A DNA stretch of 15,548 nucleotides from CAZVEV01 sp964625865 (lineage in GTDB: Bacteria > Planctomycetota > Phycisphaerae > SM23-33). Position 1 is the stretch's first letter, and the number at the start of each line of letters is the position of its first letter. The notes beneath the pieces are model-generated. The model saw only the letters and a program-made list of their open reading frames with translations. It searched no databases and was not told the DNA's origin. A program made the translations under genes and the position numbers. The stretch is from contig CAZVEV010000125.1 in assembly GCA_964625865.1 (NCBI GenBank), positions 1 through 15,548 on the forward strand. The letters run 5' to 3'. This document shows, one piece after another, positions 12,901 through 15,548 of the stretch.

Positions 12901-15391
12901 GGGCAGGTACGCCCAGGCGACTGCCGTGCTGACCACGGCCATTCAGGACAACCCGTCCGGTGCCGAGCAACTGCAATCGCTGCTGGACGACGTGACAGGC
13001 GAGGCCAAGGCGCAGGACATCGCGCCGCTGCTGGCCGAGGCGGAGAAGCTGATATGCGGCGACGAGTTTGAGCAGGCGGAGGTGAAGCTGGCTGCCGTCC
13101 TTGCGATCGATCCAGACCAGCCGGAGGCGCAGGCGGCCCTGGCTGAACTGCCCGAGCGGATTCGCGCGCGGGACGCTGAAGGGCGTCACCAGGAAGCCCT
13201 ATTGCTGATCGAGGCCGAGCAGCACGAGCAGGCGGGAGCGACCCTGGAGAAGGCCCTTACACTGGATCCGTCACGCGCGGACCTGAAGACGCTGCTGGCC
13301 GAGTTGCCTGAACGCATCGTCCAGCGCGATACCACTCGCGATCTCCGCCGCGCCGAGGCCCTCCGGGACGATGGGCAGTATGACCGGGCGATCTCGGTGT
13401 TGACGGCGGCACTCGAGGCGAACCCGTCGAGTTCGGAGTTGACCGACCTGCTGGATGAGGTGACGGCCCACACAAAGGCGCAGGAAGTGGCGCCGCTGCT
13501 GGTCGAGGTTGACAGGCTGATGGCCGACGGCGAGTTCGGTCAGGCCGAGGTGCAGTTGACGGCCGTGCTGGCGATCGATCCGGACCACGAGGCGGCGCTG
13601 ACGGCCCTGGCCGACCTGCCCGACCGGGTCCGCGCCCGGGAACTGGATCAACTCCGCGCAAAGGTCACGCCGCTTCTCGAGGCCGAGCAGTACGAGCAGG
13701 CCGAGCCGGTCCTCCGCGAGGCCGTCGAACTGGATCCGTCGTGCGAGGACCTGGCGACGCTGCTGGAGGAGCTGCCCGCCCGAATCCTCGCCCGGGACGT
13801 GGACCAACTCCGCACGCAGATCATGCCGCTCATCGAGGCCGAGCAGTACGAGCACGCCGAGCCGATCCTTCGCAAGGCCGTCAAGCTGGACCCGTCGTGC
13901 GAGGACCTGGCGAAGCTGCTGGCCGAACTGCCCGAGCGCATCGTCCGGCGCGAGGTCGCTTGCACCATCGACCGCGCCAAGGCCTTGCGGCAGGACGGCA
14001 AGCACGACGAAGCGATTGACGTCCTGACCGCCGCCGTTGGGGCCAATCCGTCGTTCTCGGAACTGCAGGACCTGCTGGACGAGACAGCCGCCCAGGCCAG
14101 GGACGAGGAGATCGCCGGCCTGCTGGCCGAGGCCGAGCGGCTGATGGCCGACAACGAGTTCGAGCAGGCTGAGGCCAGGCTGAACGCTGCCCGGGAGATT
14201 GATCCGAATCGGACCGAGACGACCAGGGCCCAGAAGAAACTGTCCGAGTGCGTCGCCCGACATGAGGTCGCTTGCGCTCTGGAGCGTGCCGAGGCTCTGC
14301 AGCAGGAAGGTCAGTACGACAAGGCGATTGCCGTCCTGACCGACGTCCTCAAGGCCAATCCGGGTCAGCCGCACTTGCGGGCCCTTCTGGACGAAGTGGC
14401 CACCGAGGCCGCCGCGCAGCGGACCGCGCCGCTGATGGCGCAGGCCGAGCGGCTGATGGCCGACAACGCGTTCGAACTGGCCGAGGCCCGGCTGGCAGCC
14501 GTGCTGGCGATCGAACCGGATCATGCCAAGGCCCTCGCCGCCCTGGACAGCGTGCCCCAGAGGTCTCGCCAGCGTGACCTCCGCCGGTATCACGACATCG
14601 CGATGGTGCTGGTCGCCGACGAGAAGTACGACGAGGCCGGCCGGTTCCTGGCCGAGGCGATCAAGATCGACGCCACGCGTCAGGACCTGGTGGCCCTGCG
14701 GGAGGACATTTCCCACAGAACCATGCAATGGTGGGCCCATCCGCTGGTCGCCAAGGCATGCGAGTTCATCAGGGCGGGCAAGCTCGACGCCGCCACCGAC
14801 AGGCTGACCAAGGCCCTCGAACGGGGCGGGTCGGTCAGGGACCTGGCGGCGAAGCTGCTCGACGCGCTGCAGGACAGCGGGGTTGACGGGATCGGCCAGG
14901 CGGCGTCCGCGGCGAGCAAGCTGTTGGCGGAGAAGAACTACCCGCTGGTTCACAGCATCTGCAACGCGGTGGGCAAGCGGCACAAGACCATGGACGACCT
15001 CGTTCAACTGCGGCGCGAGGCCGACGCGCTGGCCCGTGAGCACAAGAGGCGTCTGGCCGAGGCCGGAGCGTTTCGCGAGGACGGCAAGCTCGCCGAAGCG
15101 GCGCAGGCGTTTACGGCCATTCGAGGGGACTTCGCATGGGACGACCACGCCGCCAAACAGGCCGCCCTGTGCCAGGACCTGATGGACGGCGCCCTGAGGC
15201 AGGGCAGCGGGATTGACCGGCAGGCCCCGGACCACGACGCCGACGAGAACGCCGAACAGCAGCCAGCCGAGGGGTCCCGCAGCGCAGACCGCCGGCGCCG
15301 GCGCGTATGGACGGCGACAGTCGTCATACTGCTCGCCACGGCGGCCCTGGCGTGGGGCGCTTGGAGAAACTGGGGTCACCTCCTGCCGTAA
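6992..15391 (+). CDS. Giant membrane-anchored Ser/Thr kinase-like protein with 42-unit TPR-like repeat array
   Basis: A 2799-residue protein. Residues 1-75 have no recognised domain. Residues 78-312 form a Hanks/PknB-type kinase: Gly loop LGAGRYG (84-90), Lys107 in VALK, catalytic loop HGDIRPAN (199-206, Asp201, Asn206), DFG (219-221), APE (245-247), Asp260 and Arg304. Departures are Arg126 where the helix C Glu is expected, HGD instead of HRD, and Arg203 for the catalytic-loop Lys, so activity is uncertain. Residues 344-2529 are 42 TPR-like units of about 52 residues in A-B-C order. A more divergent repeat-like tail follows, then an Arg-rich stretch (RRRRR) and one membrane helix (about 2772-2791) ending eight residues before the stop. 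Positive charges before the helix put kinase and repeats in the cytoplasm. AGAGG at 6982-6986, five bases upstream, fixes ATG 6992. It is probably a scaffold or signalling protein; substrate unknown. Confidence 0.93.
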   Translation: MRADEVESQPSGRSGTGMLRQTADHVPEGLLLTEGKPLPEMPGGGDGPQAGEISEALMDLLDFAPEWEPPGQLIGSRYQLIERLGAGRYGVTYRAGDTELHRLVALKRLRSARESAREGVRQFILRAQALIPLVHRNIIRVLELGKDAQGLFVVTEYLSGGDLRQRIEQDGAMALDESLALIDAVGQGLACAHQRGTVHGDIRPANIMFDASGVPRLVDFGLAAIPENSDLSGSGHGADAGGYVAPEQLHDGRNADPRSDLYALARTLCHMVTGQAALSGDPEGLPPEIRSAVGHALYPDPAGRPATVDEFLEELGAARAPQRADESPDQTPQDLSEPTAAQKIEALRCQVMPLIEAEQYEQAEPILTQAVELDPSCEDLATLLDELPDRTARRDAAAAIDRAKALRDEGQLDQAIAVLTAALEASPAQPKLQTLLDDVTAEVRRQEAASLLAEAESLLADEKFTQAEQAFAAVLEIDPDQPDALAALKELPDRVRTWKVDKLRSQVMPLIEAEQYEQAEPILTQAVELDPSSEDLAALLAEVPERIVRRDTARTLHRAEALREGGKYDQAVAVLTTALQAHPAESTLQTLLDEITAEAKALEVAPLLAEAEGLMADEQYEQADVKLRAVLAIDPDQPEAAAARADLPERIRARDVEGLRRRAKPLVEAEQYEQAEPVLRQAVELDPSCEDLATLLAELPERIARRDTTRVIDRVRALREGGQHDEAIAVLATALQASPSQPKLQTLLDDVTADAKAERTAPLLAEAESLMADGKFEQAEAKLTAVLAIDPDQPEAIAVMAELPQRIRVRDVDELRQQALSLVEAEQYEQAGPLLKKAVELDPSCEDLAALLEDLPSRTARRDVARAVARAEALQDGGRHSQAIAVLAKALQANPGEPTLQTLLDEITAEAKALEVAPLLAKAEKLMADEKFEQAEIKLAAALAIDPNQPEATEALADLSGRIRVRDAKGLRRRITPLIKAEKYEQAEPILRQAVELDPSSDDLAALLEELPDRITRRDTARVIDRVEALRGQGQVDEAIAVLTTALQANPAEPTLQALLADAMAEAKAQEVAPLLAEAQRLLADEEFKQAAVKLTAVLAIDPDHPEATEALAELPGLIRTRDVEELRQQAMPLIEAEQYEQAGLIVQKALELDPSHEDLATLLDELPQRIVRRDVDRAVARAEALREDGQQGEAIADLTKALHAHPAEPELQALLDEITAEGKAQEVALLLAEAERLTGDEAFEQAEVKLNAVLAIDPDHGEAKAALAELAGRIRVEKVEDLRQQTASLIEAEQYEQAEPILREAVELDPSCDDLAALLEDLPDRIARRDVARVIDRVKDLRGQGQYDEAIAILTTALGANPAETELQTLLDEVTAEAKAREVAPLLAEAETLLADEEFEQAQAKLTAVLAIEPDHAKAATALDELPGRIRTRDVKRLHLQATPLIEAQQYEQAGLILQKAIELDPSREGLSMLLEELPDRIVARDVERLRLQAMPLIEAEQYEQAGPILQKAVQLDPSREDLAALLEQLSARITRRDVSVAVIQAEAMREQRKYSRARSALMKALKAHPGEPELQTLLDEITAEGKAEKIAPLMAKAERRIACGKFERARAKLTAVLAIDPDHPEATAALEKLPELIRTRELDQLRTQIMPLIEAEQYEQAEPILTQAVELDPSCEDLAALLAELPERITRRDVDHAIARAEALRKDGQHSQAVAALTTALQANPDESQLKVLLDEITAEANAQEVAPLLAEAERLLAAEEFEQAEVKLTAVLAIDPDHSQAAAALSDLPERIRTRDVEGLRRRAIPLVEAEKYEQAEPILRQAVELDPSCEDLATLLSDLPDRIVQRDVARIVNRTDRLRKKGKYAQATAVLNAAIEANPLASKRLQTLLDDVTAEAKAQEIASLLAEAERLIARDEFEHARAELSDVLAIDPDHSAAAAALAELPERITRRDVARAISRTEALRKKGRYAQATAVLTTAIQDNPSGAEQLQSLLDDVTGEAKAQDIAPLLAEAEKLICGDEFEQAEVKLAAVLAIDPDQPEAQAALAELPERIRARDAEGRHQEALLLIEAEQHEQAGATLEKALTLDPSRADLKTLLAELPERIVQRDTTRDLRRAEALRDDGQYDRAISVLTAALEANPSSSELTDLLDEVTAHTKAQEVAPLLVEVDRLMADGEFGQAEVQLTAVLAIDPDHEAALTALADLPDRVRARELDQLRAKVTPLLEAEQYEQAEPVLREAVELDPSCEDLATLLEELPARILARDVDQLRTQIMPLIEAEQYEHAEPILRKAVKLDPSCEDLAKLLAELPERIVRREVACTIDRAKALRQDGKHDEAIDVLTAAVGANPSFSELQDLLDETAAQARDEEIAGLLAEAERLMADNEFEQAEARLNAAREIDPNRTETTRAQKKLSECVARHEVACALERAEALQQEGQYDKAIAVLTDVLKANPGQPHLRALLDEVATEAAAQRTAPLMAQAERLMADNAFELAEARLAAVLAIEPDHAKALAALDSVPQRSRQRDLRRYHDIAMVLVADEKYDEAGRFLAEAIKIDATRQDLVALREDISHRTMQWWAHPLVAKACEFIRAGKLDAATDRLTKALERGGSVRDLAAKLLDALQDSGVDGIGQAASAASKLLAEKNYPLVHSICNAVGKRHKTMDDLVQLRREADALAREHKRRLAEAGAFREDGKLAEAAQAFTAIRGDFAWDDHAAKQAALCQDLMDGALRQGSGIDRQAPDHDADENAEQQPAEGSRSADRRRRRVWTATVVILLATAALAWGAWRNWGHLLP
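7223..7927 (+). other. Protein kinase domain within the giant gene
   Basis: This encodes residues 78-312. All subdomains can be followed from the Gly-rich loop to the GRP arginine, so the fold should be intact. The non-RD catalytic loop (HGD) suggests that activation-loop phosphorylation is not the usual switch. Arg126 in place of the helix C Glu removes the usual salt bridge to Lys107. Confidence 0.85.
11297..11452 (+). repeat. Extra A unit (156 bp) in the array
   Basis: This A unit is followed directly by another A unit instead of B. Both copies share R-L-x-L-Q, I-L-Q-K-A and D-P-S-R-E, which other A units do not share as a set, so this looks like a local tandem duplication of one 52-residue unit. 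Confidence 0.8.
12860..13174 (+). repeat. A-less module (B-C only, 315 bp) in the array
   Basis: This B-C pair follows the C unit of the previous module directly. It shares RKKG.YAQATAVL and a one-residue insertion with the preceding B unit, and the preceding C unit ends in ITRRD, an A-type ending. Both point to tandem duplication of a B-C pair. Confidence 0.8.
13643..13798 (+). repeat. Second extra A unit (156 bp) in the array
   Basis: This A unit is followed by another A unit starting at 13799. Both begin with D-Q-L-R and share AVELDPSCEDLA-type text, consistent with local duplication. Confidence 0.8.
14267..14578 (+). repeat. Second A-less module (B-C only, 312 bp), last of the regular array
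   Basis: Its B unit begins V-A-C like the B unit of the preceding module, a residue pattern not seen elsewhere in the array. It is followed by a divergent A-like unit (LRRYHDIA, from 14579) that starts the C-terminal part. Confidence 0.8.
15305..15364 (+). other. Segment encoding the C-terminal membrane anchor of the giant protein
   Basis: This encodes residues of about 2772-2791 (VWTATVVILLATAALAWGAW), a single hydrophobic helix preceded by five arginines and followed by only eight residues. It is a tail anchor with the bulk of the protein on the cytoplasmic side. Confidence 0.8.
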
Positions 15392-15548
15392 GACCGTGCG
15401 TCTGCCTGCATCTCGCCTGTGAGGTGATGAGCGCATCGTAGAGGTATTCATCGGTTTCGGTATTGCCCAGCGACTCTGCGTGGGCACGCGGCTACAGCCC
15501 AACGGGCTGACAGTCGAAAGCCCATCTATGAGCAAACCTCTGTCAAGT
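15392..15548. other. Non-coding end of the window
   Basis: No convincing gene is visible. The region ends inside unknown sequence. It contains the palindrome described at 15495-15509. No terminator with a T-run was found after the giant gene. Confidence 0.5.
15495..15509. repeat. REP-like palindrome CAGCCC-AAC-GGGCTG
   Basis: This is a six-base stem with a three-base loop. The right half shares AACGGGCT with the hairpin at 1391-1408, suggesting the same dispersed family. Confidence 0.5.

Larger units (their letters stand above)
8021..14578 (+). repeat. Coding tandem array: 468-bp A-B-C supermodules (42 units of about 156 bp)
   Basis: Each supermodule encodes 156 residues with three unit types. 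A: L-R-x-x-x-x-P-L-I-E-A-E-Q-Y-E-Q-A, then AVELDPS.EDLA.LL. B: RAEALR..GQ.D.AIAVLT.AL.A.P, then LQTLLDE.TAEAKA. C: APLLAEAE.L.AD..FEQAE.KL.AVLAIDPD, then A..AL.ELP.RIR.RD. The order is seven ABC, one A, three ABC, one BC, one ABC, one A, one ABC, one BC: 12 full modules, two extra A units and two A-less modules. Two modules (starting near 12410 and 12860) have one extra residue in B. EAEQYEQA is exact in nine A units. Each unit looks like a TPR helix pair plus a third helix. Confidence 0.9.

Noticed and set aside
13271..15535. Long open frame on the minus strand (754 codons), with similar ones at 7267-9390 and 11239-12942
   Set aside because: These lie opposite the repeat array. The same codons recur every 468 bases, so one stop-free antisense frame is copied many times. 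Their translations are repetitive and match no family.

Overview
The window looks like a chromosome segment from a Planctomycetota bacterium, probably of the Phycisphaerae type. The reasons are the GC-rich coding sequence, a type IV prepilin-like protein ending in an H-X9-DG motif (a hallmark of very large planctomycete paralogue families), a giant Hanks-type kinase joined to TPR-like repeats, and several classes of short dispersed palindromic repeats between genes. All supported genes lie on the + strand. No rRNA, tRNA, CRISPR array or transposase gene was seen.

Layout. 1-393: AT-richer leader DNA with a 9-bp tandem repeat. 394-1233: prepilin-like H-X9-DG protein. 1234-2258: about 1 kb without a convincing gene but rich in structure. 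It holds a 270-bp element of nested perfect inverted repeats (1300-1569), three 18-nt hairpins inside that element, a dispersed direct repeat (1281, 1574, 2007), a pair of related hairpins (1644 and 1756), a probable dispersed repeat (2112-2147) and a candidate promoter (2035-2062). 2259-6759: a CUT2-class sugar ABC transporter operon. Its ATPase (2259-3764) and first permease (3761-4699) are followed by a second permease that reads in frame, with no stop codon, into the periplasmic binding protein (4696-6759). Consecutive genes overlap by ATGA, so the genes are probably translationally coupled. 6760-6991: a short intergenic region. 6992-15391: a 2799-residue membrane-anchored protein made of an N-terminal kinase domain, 42 repeat units of about 52 residues in a three-phase A-B-C order, and a single C-terminal membrane helix. 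15392-15548: a non-coding tail with one REP-like palindrome.

How the genes work together. The three transporter reading frames contain a complete importer: two ATPase domains, two permeases and a binding domain. The binding domain resembles the RhaS/LsrB clade (rhamnose or autoinducer-2 class), but several residues used by LsrB to hold AI-2 appear replaced, so a sugar such as rhamnose is the more likely ligand. The kinase-repeat protein has its own ribosome binding site 232 bases downstream and is probably a separate unit. Its substrate and partners are unknown.

The most notable features are the hierarchical repeat array with unit-level duplications, the permease-binding protein fusion, and the nested inverted-repeat element.
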